Assembly (NCBI GenBank): GCA_015222065.1
Contig: JADFUQ010000377.1
Coordinates: 1-13,971 of the forward strand
Reading direction: 5' to 3'
Source of the DNA: Bacteroidota bacterium
GTDB taxonomy: Bacteria > Bacteroidota > Bacteroidia > Bacteroidales > VadinHA17
DNA: 13,971 nucleotides
Position numbers and translations under genes: made by a program. Numbering within the stretch: position 1 is the first letter of the stretch; each line of letters starts with the position of its first letter. The notes under the pieces are model-generated. The model made no database searches, was not told the DNA's origin, and saw nothing but the letters and a program-made list of their open reading frames with translations. Shown piece by piece: positions 6,568 to 13,796 of this stretch.

Positions 6568-6595
6568 AAATATTATCTTACAAAAGGTTTTCAAA

Positions 6596-7708
6596 ATGAC
6601 AAATTCTACAGTCGATTCAAAGAAAACAGGAGAACGTTTGTTATCACTCGATTTTTTTCGCGGTTTTACAATGTTTTTATTAATTGCCGCATTTACCCAT
6701 CTTTTTACATATTTGACTGATCCTGCCATAGAGGGCACAATTATCCATTTTATCGGTAGGCAGTTTCAGCACCACCCATGGAACGGACTTCGCCCATGGG
6801 ATCTTGTTCAACCCTTTTTTATGTTTATTGTAGGTGTGGCTATACCTTTATCTTTTGCTAACAGGACTAAACGCGGCGATAGCTATTCGCAGATACTCCG
6901 GCATGTGATCAAGCGTGCTTTTCTCCTCTTGCTTCTCGGATGGGCATTGTATTGTATCGGACCGGGGAAAATTGTTTTCCGTTTTCAAAATGTACTGGCA
7001 CAACTTTCAGTTACCTATTTAATTGCATTTCTCATTATGAGGAAATCTGTAAAAACTCAAATTATAATATCTTTTGCCTTGTTGGCTATTACCGAACTCA
7101 TATACAGAGAATTTCCGGTAGTAGGGTTTAACCAGCCATTTGTACCTGGTCATAATTTTGGTACCTGGTTTGATATGCTTTATGGAGGTGAAGATCTTCA
7201 TGGTTACTGGGTCTCTTTCAACGCTATACCCTCTACTGCACATACGATATGGGGTGTTTTGGCCGGCAAGTTGCTTATGAGCGATCGCACAGCCAGGCAA
7301 AAATTGAAAATATTGATAATCGCGGGCGTAATTGGTCTTGTGGTTGGATATGGCTTAAATCCCGTTACACCGATCATCAAGCGTATCAATACAAGCTCTT
7401 ATATAATTGTAACCGGTGGCTGGACATTGCTTACCCTTGCTTTTTCATATTGGATAGTGGATATAAAAAAACAAAAGAAAATTGCCATGTTTTTTGCTAT
7501 AGTAGGTATGAATCCTCTGTTTATTTATCTCTTTGCGCATGTTAGTGGTGCGAATTTTATCGAAAAGATAATTCATCCATTCATTGTGGTATTGTTTGGA
7601 TGGACCGGTGAAGTGTCTCTGAATATTATTACAGGTATGATTGTATTATTCCTGTTGTGGTACATCTGTTACTGGATGTATAAAAAGAAAATATTTATTA
7701 AAATATAA
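6596..7708 (+). CDS. Membrane acyltransferase, HGSNAT/NagX family (DUF5009/DUF1624-like)
   Basis: A multi-pass inner membrane protein (370 aa, about 10-11 hydrophobic segments) related to heparan-alpha-glucosaminide N-acetyltransferase. Those enzymes move an acetyl group from cytoplasmic acetyl-CoA across the membrane to an amino sugar. Family signatures are LDFFRG at 18-23; HHPWNGLRPWDLVQPFFMF at 59-77, where HGSNAT has its active histidine before W-N-G-L; NTSSYIIVTGGWT at 265-277; and VGMNPLFIY at 303-311. In Bacteroidota such genes often accompany glycan use, but the native substrate cannot be read from sequence. The frame is open back to ATG 6518. I prefer ATG 6596 because MTNSTVDSKKTGERLLSLDFFRG is typical of the family, AAAAGG lies upstream, and the palindrome and possible -7 box would otherwise fall in or at the coding region. 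No operon partner is seen. Confidence 0.82.
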   Translation: MTNSTVDSKKTGERLLSLDFFRGFTMFLLIAAFTHLFTYLTDPAIEGTIIHFIGRQFQHHPWNGLRPWDLVQPFFMFIVGVAIPLSFANRTKRGDSYSQILRHVIKRAFLLLLLGWALYCIGPGKIVFRFQNVLAQLSVTYLIAFLIMRKSVKTQIIISFALLAITELIYREFPVVGFNQPFVPGHNFGTWFDMLYGGEDLHGYWVSFNAIPSTAHTIWGVLAGKLLMSDRTARQKLKILIIAGVIGLVVGYGLNPVTPIIKRINTSSYIIVTGGWTLLTLAFSYWIVDIKKQKKIAMFFAIVGMNPLFIYLFAHVSGANFIEKIIHPFIVVLFGWTGEVSLNIITGMIVLFLLWYICYWMYKKKIFIKI

Positions 7709-8019
7709 TGGCAGGATATTTGCTATTGTTTTAAGCTGTCTGGTGATTAAAATCGCTCGATGGCTATTAATAAAGGTTCATCCGAAAAATGAATAGGTGT
7801 CAGGTGGAATAATGGAATAATGGAATAATGGAAAGATGAAGGCAATGGAGTAATGCAACATCCCAATATTCCAACATTCCAGGATAACTATGCATTATCC
7901 TGAAGAACCTTGATAAATATTACGAATCAGACAGGTTTCTCTCTCGGGATCAGAAAGGTAAATTAGGTTTTTATTGTTATTTTATGTAGTTTTATGCTTT
8001 AGAATAGTAAATATCCGGT
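7709..8019. other. Intergenic region with octamer array and hairpin
   Basis: No gene is seen in these 311 bp. They contain the octamer array (7805-7880) and a 7-bp hairpin AGGATAA-CTATGCA-TTATCCT at 7881-7901. A weak -7-like TAGTTTTA at 7987-7994, 25 bp before the T9SS cargo start, may be its promoter. No T run follows the hairpin. Confidence 0.5.
7805..7880. repeat. Octamer array TGGAATAA with inverted second half
   Basis: Three perfect TGGAATAA units (7805-7828) and a degenerate TGGAAAGA are followed by decayed units. The family then appears in reverse complement as CCAATATT and CCAACATT before CCAGG. TGGAAT in the left half can pair with ATTCCA in the right half, so the array can form an imperfect stem, as at 5344-5412. 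Confidence 0.7.
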
Positions 8020-8766
8020 ATGAAGAACTTGATTAAGGGAATGTTTGTACTTTTTTTTATTATCGGAATGGCAATTTCCGGGTACGGGCAATGTGTTCCT
8101 GATACTGCCAATTGTAAGGATATTAATGAACCCGGACAGATATGCCCGGACAGTTTACCGGTAGCTGTGTTAAATATATATTATGAGCAGGTTTTTACAG
8201 TAATACCACCTTATGAATTTGATTTAGGTACTGGCGTTATTCCGATATATAAAATTATAATAGACAGTGTTGCCAACCTTCCACCGGGATTATCGTATGA
8301 AGCCAATGCAACCGAATTGTTTCCGGATAGTGCTTACTGTGTTTTGATCTCGGGTACCCCGACCGAAACAGGTACATTTTTTCTGAAGATATATGTAACC
8401 CCTTTTGTTGAATTTATGGGATCGATTGTTCAAGGCGCTCAGACACTGGATGACACATCCTTATTTATTATAGTGCAAAGTACTACCGGATTGCCTGTAA
8501 TGAGTACTGATCAGGTAATGTTATTGCCTGTTAAACCCAATCCGTTTACCATATCATCCAGAATTGGGCTTACCTCTGACAAGTTTGGAGTGGGTGAACT
8601 TTACGTATTCTATATTACCGGTCAGATGGCACATCACGAAGAAATTTGGATACAACCGGGAAAGAATTATTTTGATTTCAGGGGTGAAAAACTGAGGAAA
8701 GGAATATACCTGTACAGAGTGAGTTTTATGGGGAAGAGCTATACCAGCAGGGTTGTTAAAATGTAA
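8020..8766 (+). CDS. Secreted protein with Ig-like region and T9SS type A sorting domain
   Basis: A 248-aa exported protein. Residues 1-24 form a Sec signal peptide (K-rich start, hydrophobic core, G-Y-G-Q cleavage region). Residues about 50-155 contain the pattern NLPPGLSYEA...SGTPTETGTF, typical of putative Ig (He_PIG) or cadherin-like beta-sandwich domains. Residues about 168-248 are a type IX secretion C-terminal sorting domain: PVKPNPF at 170-176, then KGIYLYRV at 227-234 and the final SRVVKM. The protein should cross the outer membrane through T9SS and be attached to the surface or released. It is short for a T9SS cargo and shows no catalytic domain, so an adhesive or structural role is an inference. 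The stop codon is the first three bases of a TAACCCG repeat array. Confidence 0.8.
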   Translation: MKNLIKGMFVLFFIIGMAISGYGQCVPDTANCKDINEPGQICPDSLPVAVLNIYYEQVFTVIPPYEFDLGTGVIPIYKIIIDSVANLPPGLSYEANATELFPDSAYCVLISGTPTETGTFFLKIYVTPFVEFMGSIVQGAQTLDDTSLFIIVQSTTGLPVMSTDQVMLLPVKPNPFTISSRIGLTSDKFGVGELYVFYITGQMAHHEEIWIQPGKNYFDFRGEKLRKGIYLYRVSFMGKSYTSRVVKM

Positions 8767-8798
8767 CCCGTAACCCGTGACCCGTAACCCGTAACTTT
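8764..8798. repeat. TAACCCG heptamer array between convergent genes
   Basis: Units TAACCCG, TAACCCG, TGACCCG, TAACCCG and TAACTTT run in perfect 7-base register. The first unit supplies the TAA stop of the T9SS cargo gene, and the array ends five bases before the end of the convergent TonB receptor gene, filling the whole gap. It is not palindromic. Confidence 0.85.
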
Positions 8799-8803
8799 CT
8801 CCT

Positions 8804-11110
8804 TTAAAAATCCAATGAAAACTGCAATGAGAAATTCCGGGGAGGTCCGATATCGCCCGGGCGGATGATATACTCTTTATTTAACAGGTTTTTTCCATGG
8901 ATAGAAAGTTCTCCCCGGCGACTGATCTTATAACCTATTCTGCCATTGACAATCAAATAAGCTTTCTGATGATCTTTCCAGTACTCGGGGAACCCGGGCA
9001 GGATCATATTTCCAACCAGGGGATCAATAAAAATTTCATCAATACGTTCAGTTTTACTCCGAAAGATTATTGTTGTTCCTAACCTGATCTTTTTCCGGCT
9101 AAATTCGAGGTTCGTTTTAAAGGAATGTTTGAATCTGTATTTAAGCAGGTTAAGTGTATCAGGATTGTTGTGATGTATTGTAAGGTCAATAGGATTCAGG
9201 TATGTATATCCAATCTGCCCGTGAGTTTTCAGAGATCCTGATTGTCCTTCGGCAGAAAGGCTGATCTCAAAACCGGTAATTCTCGCCATTCCCGTATTAA
9301 GTGCTTTAAAACCAACATGATCAAAGGTGGGAATAGTAACGGTGTCAGGAGCATAAACGCCAAAATTAAACTCTATCATGTTTTTATATTCAGTCCGGAA
9401 CCCGGATATATCCAGAAACCCATTAATATTTGAGATAGTAAATCCCTGCTTTATACCGATTTCGGCATTCCATCCGGTTTCAGGGTTCAGGTATGGGTTC
9501 GGGAATATATTAAGGGCTCCGAGCTGCGTGCCTGTATATTTCTCAGCTACAGAGGGATACCGGTAGCCCTGGCCTAAAGAGAAGCGGAGAAAAGTAGCTT
9601 TGGCTGCCCGATAATTCATACCGGCTCTGAATACTATCGGTGAAGAGGCTGATTCATTATCCAAACGGTTTATTTCCCACCGTAATCCGGCAGTCCACGT
9701 AAATTTATCCCCGATTTTGCTATTAAGCTGTGAAAAAATTGCTGCATTATTGCTATAATGATCTCCATATAATTGACCATTTATTAAGCTGTATGAACCG
9801 GTTATACCGGAAACCAGATTAAAAATTTCTCCGATTTCTCTGTGATATTTGTATTCAGCATAGAATAACTTTGAGGCATTGTTTTTATCGTCTGCCTCTA
9901 CAAAATCGTTCCCAAAGAAAAGATACCTTGTTTTTAATGAGTGATGTTCACCGGTACCGGTTGTGAAGGAAATGTATGGATCAAGGCTGAATCGGGTTCC
10001 GAAAAGTGTAGAAACTACTTCCGGATTTTGAATATACGCACCGGAATCACTATTCAGCCACAGAAGAAAATCACTTTTATCTGTGTACATCAGGTTAGAG
10101 TTGAGTCCCATGATAAGTCCCGGCTTTTTTGAACTTTTTCTTTTCAGATTAAGCGTCATTCTTGTTCGTTGTTCAAATTCTTTTTCACGGTATCCCTGGT
10201 TGGCAAAATAATTTATGCTGGCAACCATATCAATCTTTTCAGTTTTTTGAGCATGCGAGATATCAAAACCTGTGAAAATAGGATTATGTTCCCACCATAC
10301 CATCTCTTCCCTTGCAGGTTTTGTATATAAACCGGTATAAATATTTATACGGGTTTCAGGTTTGATACCCGGATATTTTGTACGGAAATGAATAACACCG
10401 TTTAGTGCAGATGAGCCATACAAAACAGAAGAAGCCCCCTTTAATACCTCAACCATGGATACATTTTCAACAGGCAGGAAGCTCCATTTAACATCCATAG
10501 CATCTGCTGAAAGGATCGGCAGATCATCGACCAGGACAAGTATCCTGCTTCCTGCACCATAACTATATCCGCTTCCACCCCGGATGCTTGCCTGTCCATC
10601 CAGGACATCAATCCCCGGTATCTGATTAAGGACTGCATCTAAAGAGGAGGGATTTGATTCACGTATTAACCTGGGTTTCAATACCTCCATTGATACTGTT
10701 ATGTCAGAAAGCTTCTGTTCAAACCGGGATGCACTAATTACAATTTCATCAAGAAGCTCGCGTGATGGTTCAAGGAAGACATTTAAAAGGATTGTATCAT
10801 TATCTGTGATTACTAATTCATGACGGAATTCCCGGTATCCTATAAAGTTATATTTTAAAATGGCTTTTCCGGTTGAAAGCTCGAGTTGATAATATCCGTT
10901 TACATCAGTGGAAGTGCCTGTGTTTTCTTCGGTAAGTATTGTTGCTCCGGTAAGGGTTTCTCCTGTAATTCTATCATAAACATTTCCATGGATAATTCCC
11001 GGTTGCTGACAGGTGGAACTCAAAGTGGATACTGACAGTAACAGCAATAACATGAAATAAACTACCTTGAGAATAGGGAGACAACTTTGTGATCGGGATT
11101 TCCTGATCAT
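8804..11110 (-). CDS. TonB-dependent outer membrane receptor
   Basis: A 768-aa outer membrane transporter that takes up a bound ligand using energy from TonB-ExbB-ExbD. The signal peptide covers about 1-34. A carboxypeptidase-regulatory-like domain spans about 38-115 (GNVYDRITGETLTGATI, then DVNGYYQLEL), common in Bacteroidota receptors. Residues 120-130 (LDEIVISASRF) look like the start of the plug with a TonB-box-like segment. The plug domain runs to about 245, with IRGGSGYSYGAGSRILVLVDD and VEVLKGASSVLYGSSALNGVI. The rest is a beta barrel ending in aromatic F-S-L-D-F, as expected for BAM-dependent assembly. No SusD partner follows, so it is not a SusCD pair. The plug resembles the BtuB/siderophore/heme-type group, but the ligand cannot be told. 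It stands alone, with a 450-bp AT-rich upstream region. Confidence 0.9.
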   Translation of the reverse strand: MIRKSRSQSCLPILKVVYFMLLLLLSVSTLSSTCQQPGIIHGNVYDRITGETLTGATILTEENTGTSTDVNGYYQLELSTGKAILKYNFIGYREFRHELVITDNDTILLNVFLEPSRELLDEIVISASRFEQKLSDITVSMEVLKPRLIRESNPSSLDAVLNQIPGIDVLDGQASIRGGSGYSYGAGSRILVLVDDLPILSADAMDVKWSFLPVENVSMVEVLKGASSVLYGSSALNGVIHFRTKYPGIKPETRINIYTGLYTKPAREEMVWWEHNPIFTGFDISHAQKTEKIDMVASINYFANQGYREKEFEQRTRMTLNLKRKSSKKPGLIMGLNSNLMYTDKSDFLLWLNSDSGAYIQNPEVVSTLFGTRFSLDPYISFTTGTGEHHSLKTRYLFFGNDFVEADDKNNASKLFYAEYKYHREIGEIFNLVSGITGSYSLINGQLYGDHYSNNAAIFSQLNSKIGDKFTWTAGLRWEINRLDNESASSPIVFRAGMNYRAAKATFLRFSLGQGYRYPSVAEKYTGTQLGALNIFPNPYLNPETGWNAEIGIKQGFTISNINGFLDISGFRTEYKNMIEFNFGVYAPDTVTIPTFDHVGFKALNTGMARITGFEISLSAEGQSGSLKTHGQIGYTYLNPIDLTIHHNNPDTLNLLKYRFKHSFKTNLEFSRKKIRLGTTIIFRSKTERIDEIFIDPLVGNMILPGFPEYWKDHQKAYLIVNGRIGYKISRRGELSIHGKNLLNKEYIIRPGDIGPPRNFSLQFSLDF

Positions 11111-11561
11111 GGTTGAGTGAATTCCTTTCGGTTTATGAATACTACAGGTGTTGAAATGATTGCAAGGAGAGAAAAAAAATGTTAATAATTATACAATACC
11201 TTTTTCCTTTTTTTCTTCAACTCAGTATATTCCATATTAACAGATTTCTCCCGTTCTTTTAACTTTTTATTTATCCTTCTTGTTTCCTGGAACTGAGAAA
11301 AAGGATCAATTTTTTTTAATATTTGAAGAAATATACTCAATATATGTCGGATTAATATTTTATCAAAGCTATAAAAAATGTTAATAATTAACAAAAAACA
11401 TTGTTATTCAGGGTGGTTGAATTTGTTAAAAATTTTCTTTAGCCATTAGTTGGTTTTTGTAATATAATTTAGTAAATTTATATATGTCATTATTTGATAA
11501 GTGATTGTAAATCAATATTATATTATTATTGCTTACATTTATAACTAAAAACTATTAGGGT
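11111..11561. other. AT-rich intergenic region between divergent genes, with long direct repeat
   Basis: This 451-bp region between the TonB receptor gene and the next plus-strand gene is very AT-rich and holds no gene I can support. It contains an 18-bp direct repeat (AAAAAATGTTAATAATTA at 11174-11191 and 11373-11390). The second copy extends into a perfect 15-bp palindrome, TGTTAATAATTAACA (11379-11393). No exact TAnnTTTG box is seen for either gene; TACATTTA shortly before the 11562 start is a weak candidate. Confidence 0.6.
11174..11393. repeat. 18-bp direct repeat pair with palindrome at second copy
   Basis: AAAAAATGTTAATAATTA occurs identically at 11174-11191 and 11373-11390, 199 bp apart. 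In the second copy the following bases complete the palindrome TGTTAAT-A-ATTAACA. The low complexity of the AT-rich region lowers its weight, but 18 identical bases are more than usual by chance. A pair of regulator sites upstream of the receptor gene is possible. Confidence 0.5.
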
Positions 11562-11975
11562 ATGGAAAAAAAAGTAGGAATATGGCTTGATTCAGAAAAA
11601 GCTTACATCATTTCCCTGATTAATGGCAGGGAGGAACTTGAGAGAATTGAATCAAACGTTGAATCGAGGGTAAGATATGAAGGAGAAAACAAATCTTTTT
11701 CCCGAATTGGAGGACAATTGATCAACCCTCAGAAAAAAAAGACAAAACGAAAAAAACATCAATTACAAAATTATTTCCAGAGTATCCTTAAGAAAACAAA
11801 TGACGCAGAGAAAATTTATATTTTTGGTCCGGCTGAGGCAAAAACCGGTTTAATAAAAGAATACAAAAAACATAAAAGTTTACAAAATAAGGTGTTAAAA
11901 GTGGAAAATTCAGATAATCTAACAAAAAATCAAATGATAGCACAGGTCAGGGAGGTTTTCGCCAAAGCATCCTGA
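11562..11975 (+). CDS. Conserved small protein with W-x-D start and FGPxxAK motif
   Basis: A basic 137-aa soluble protein without signal peptide or membrane segment. The N-terminus KVGIWLDSEKAYII (4-17) is an opening beta strand with a W-x-D motif. A variable, lysine-rich linker (about 50-70, PQKKKTKRKK) follows. The C-terminal half has the strand YIFGPAEAK (86-94), a helix, VLKVENSDNLTKNQMIAQV (111-129) and a short terminal helix. The pattern FGPxxAK...E...LT.NQ.....V matches a family of small Bacteroidota proteins I recall as uncharacterised. It may be distantly related to the archaeo-eukaryotic release factor (baeRF/eRF1-like) or host-attachment-protein fold, but I am not sure. It stands alone, and its two CCGG sites match the host composition rather than the block to its right. 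Confidence 0.6.
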   Translation: MEKKVGIWLDSEKAYIISLINGREELERIESNVESRVRYEGENKSFSRIGGQLINPQKKKTKRKKHQLQNYFQSILKKTNDAEKIYIFGPAEAKTGLIKEYKKHKSLQNKVLKVENSDNLTKNQMIAQVREVFAKAS

Positions 11976-12052
11976 GTAATTGAAAAGCTCAAAAGATATG
12001 TGCAGGGATTGCTTCTTTAACTACATATTAACCTAAGCCGAAATCTTATTTT

Positions 12053-12092
12053 TACAACTCTTAGATACTTAGACCGTGAGACTCTTAGACTC
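12053..12092. repeat. Octamer array TTAGACTC
   Basis: Units TACAACTC, TTAGATAC, TTAGACCG, TGAGACTC and TTAGACTC repeat with an 8-base period. The sequence family differs from the heptamers but has the same intergenic placement. Confidence 0.65.
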
Positions 12093-12144
12093 AAAAGTGA
12101 AATAGTCAATTGAATATATTTTTTCGTATCGATAAGTTTTGTCG

Positions 12145-12158
12145 TAACCCGTAACATT
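12145..12158. repeat. TAACCCG heptamer remnant
   Basis: TAACCCG and TAACATT are preceded by a partial unit ending in CG. This is the same family as at 107-129 and 8764-8798. It marks the last host-type repeat before the atypical block begins. Confidence 0.55.
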
Positions 12159-12224
12159 GTGTCAAACGGGCTTAGGATATTACATTAATTAATAAAAGTA
12201 ATATTATATGGAATCCGTTTTTGC

Positions 12225-12254
12225 TTGGATATATAAGTCTTATATGATAATTTG
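12225..12254 (+). promoter_or_regulatory. Possible promoter with embedded palindrome for the 12327 operon
   Basis: TTG (12225-12227) and TAATTTG (12248-12254) are 20 nt apart, the spacing usual for Bacteroidota -33 and -7 elements, although the -7 box is one base shorter than TAnnTTTG. The 15-bp palindrome ATATAAG-T-CTTATAT (12231-12245) lies exactly between them and would suit an operator. Both points are inference from position. Confidence 0.3.
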
Positions 12255-12326
12255 CGGTAGAAAATAATGTTAGACGCACATATCCATCAAAGGTAGAGGA
12301 CCCGATGGCTAAACAATTTAAACATA

Positions 12327-12755
12327 ATGGAGAAATTTAATTTTTTGTTAGGAAATTGGAATCTGGAATATATGGTTCCAAAAAGTGCGTTCAGTGAAGC
12401 AACGACAGGTTCAGGGATTGGAACATTCAAAAGAGCTTTAGATGATAAGTATGTTTATTTTGATTATTCATCAACTGTGAACGGACAAAAAGGACAAGCA
12501 CATGCAATTTTTGCGTGGGATGAAAAAGCAAAATTATATAGATATTGGTGGTTTGAAAGTTCAGGAAATTTCTTAACAGCAACATGTAAATTTGTCAATG
12601 AGGAAACTCTGTTTTTGAATTGGCACGATACTTTATTAATGCAAACTTTTAGAAAAGTTGGTCCAAATAAAGTGATATTGAGAATGGAACATCCTGATTC
12701 TGTAGGTAAGTATGAATTAATACTGAAGGTAATATTTACAAAGAAAATCGAATGA
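12327..12755 (+). CDS. DUF1579-like small calycin-type protein
   Basis: A 142-aa cytoplasmic protein with no signal peptide. The opening FNFLLGNWNLEYMVP (4-18) carries the G-x-W motif typical of calycin-like beta barrels. Alternating strands follow: GTFKRALDDKYVYFDYSS, HAIFAWDEKAKLYRYWWFESSG, and the final EHPDSVGKYELILKVIFTKK. This matches the DUF1579 family, whose biochemical role is not established; a small-ligand-binding barrel is an inference. It is the first of three closely spaced genes and its TGA overlaps the ATG of the next (ATGA). Codon use is AT-rich and the gene has no CCGG, unlike genes to its left. The start follows directly from the conserved FLLGNW opening. Confidence 0.65.
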   Translation: MEKFNFLLGNWNLEYMVPKSAFSEATTGSGIGTFKRALDDKYVYFDYSSTVNGQKGQAHAIFAWDEKAKLYRYWWFESSGNFLTATCKFVNEETLFLNWHDTLLMQTFRKVGPNKVILRMEHPDSVGKYELILKVIFTKKIE

Positions 12756-13132
12756 ACAAAATTGACATTAAGAGTCTCATTATTATTTTAATACATGCAT
12801 TTATTGGTTGGGTGCTTTGTGGCGCCATTATGGGAATTGGGATGCAGGTAACATCTATGGAGAGTACTTTAATAATTCATGCAATTGGCGCTCCGATCTT
12901 CTTTGCAATAGTATCTTTAATTTACTTCAAGAAGTTCAATTACACTACTCCATTTCAAACTGCTATTATATTTCTTGCATTTGTCATTTTTATGGATTTT
13001 TTTATTGTGGCTCTTTTAATTGAGAAAAGTCTTGAAATGTTTGAAAGTATTTTAGGAATATGGCTTCCTTTCGCTTTAATTTTTATATCAACCAATCTGA
13101 CAGGATTAGCTGTGAGGAAAAAAAATAATTAA
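12752..13132 (+). CDS. Small four-helix membrane protein
   Basis: A 126-aa hydrophobic protein with four predicted transmembrane segments at about 8-30, 40-60, 67-91 and 98-120, separated by short polar loops (a lysine-containing loop FKKFNYTT at 59-66). It ends in the basic tail VRKKNN. I do not recognise a family. Its ATG overlaps the TGA of the DUF1579-like gene by four bases, so the two are probably translationally coupled and may work together at the inner membrane. There is no signal peptide beyond the first helix and no catalytic motif. Confidence 0.6.
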   Translation: MNKIDIKSLIIILIHAFIGWVLCGAIMGIGMQVTSMESTLIIHAIGAPIFFAIVSLIYFKKFNYTTPFQTAIIFLAFVIFMDFFIVALLIEKSLEMFESILGIWLPFALIFISTNLTGLAVRKKNN

Positions 13133-13146
13133 ATGAGTGATGTAGC

Positions 13147-13581
13147 ATGTTTTATCAACGGATGATAGATGGAAATATTAAACCAACCGAAGATGATATA
13201 ACTAAAACGGTTGGTGAAAAATCATCTCTTTGGTTAGAGATACGAAAATACGTTGAAGAAAATTATGATTTTACACCAGAATTAATATATTATGGTCAAA
13301 AATACGGATGGACATTACGCTATCGAAAAAGCGGTAAAACTTTGTGTAGTCTTTTTCCTGAAAAAGACGCTTTTACGATTTTAGTTGTTTTAGGTAAGAA
13401 AGAGGTTGAAAAAACATTCTCTATAATAGACAGGTTAAATCCTGAAGCACGAACTTTGTTTGAAAATGCTGAACAAAAACGTGATGGTCGCTGGCTTTGG
13501 ATCAGAGTATTAATAAATGATGATGTTGAGTCTATTAAAGTGTTATTAAATGTCAAACGAAAGCGAACGAAACTTAGTTAA
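13147..13581 (+). CDS. DUF3788 family protein
   Basis: A 144-aa cytoplasmic protein. The pattern NIKPTEDDI (10-18), LIYYGQKYGWTLRYRKSGKTLCSLFPEKDAFTILVVLGKKE (46-86) and ARTLFENA (101-108) is that of DUF3788, a family without known function. The run Y-G-x-K-Y-G-W followed by K-T-L-C-x-L-x-P is the recognisable core. The first ATG at 13147 follows an in-frame stop at 13138; the second at 13162 gives a family-like start (MIDGNIKPTEDD) and cannot be excluded. It lies 14 bp after the membrane protein gene, so it is probably the third gene of the same operon. Base composition is atypical for the window, with no CCGG. Confidence 0.72.
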   Translation: MFYQRMIDGNIKPTEDDITKTVGEKSSLWLEIRKYVEENYDFTPELIYYGQKYGWTLRYRKSGKTLCSLFPEKDAFTILVVLGKKEVEKTFSIIDRLNPEARTLFENAEQKRDGRWLWIRVLINDDVESIKVLLNVKRKRTKLS

Positions 13582-13644
13582 CGAATATCATAATTTTGTT
13601 AGTTTTATTATATTACGGCTAATGAGATTGTTAAAGAAGTTCCG

Positions 13645-13681
13645 CATAATTGCCCAATTATAAAGCAATTAGGCAACTATG
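13645..13681. repeat. Imperfect hairpin downstream of the DUF3788 gene
   Basis: CATA-A-TTGCC-C-AATT pairs with AATT-A-GGCAA-C-TATG around the loop ATAAAGC. There are 13 pairs and two single mismatches (A/C and C/A) at regular spacing. It could end transcription of the three-gene operon, but no T run follows. Confidence 0.55.
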
Positions 13682-13796
13682 TTCGTAAACCCCAATAGTC
13701 TGTAAAAAAACAAGGTTGCTGGTCGTTGCAAAAAGCACAGCCACAGCGTATAATTTTATATAAGTGACTACTAATATTAAAGTTCGGTGCATGGGC

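Larger units (their letters stand above)
11976..12326. other. Intergenic region at the left edge of the atypical block
   Basis: No gene of normal size is seen. Left to right it holds an octamer array (12053-12092), a short TAACCCG array (12145-12158), an inverted repeat ATATTAC...GTAATAT (12177-12204), a perfect palindrome ATATAAG-T-CTTATAT (12231-12245) inside a possible promoter, and GTTAGAC (12269-12275), which fits the integron core-site consensus GTTRRRY. An 11-codon frame at 12305-12340 with GAGG upstream overlaps the next gene but has no other support. Confidence 0.5.

Noticed and set aside
6518..6595. Longer start for the HGSNAT-like protein
   Set aside because: The extra 26 residues are unlike the family, and the region contains the palindrome and a possible -7 box.
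8804..11110. SusC of a polysaccharide-utilisation locus
   Set aside because: At 768 aa it is shorter than usual SusC proteins, and no SusD gene is adjacent. It is better described as a general TonB-dependent receptor.
11182..11394. A 70-codon minus-strand frame upstream of the TonB receptor gene
   Set aside because: It lies in very AT-rich DNA, begins inside the second direct repeat and ends inside the first, and has no recognisable domain or promoter. A real small gene is possible but not supported.
12161..12275. A second attC between GTCAAAC and GTTAGAC at the left of the block
   Set aside because: The end boxes are near complements, but the inner arms next to them do not pair. The hairpins present (12177-12204, 12231-12245) are side by side rather than nested.
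12305..12340. An 11-codon frame (MAKQFKHNGEI) with GAGG upstream of the DUF1579-like gene
   Set aside because: It is too short and overlaps the real start out of frame; nothing beyond chance supports it.
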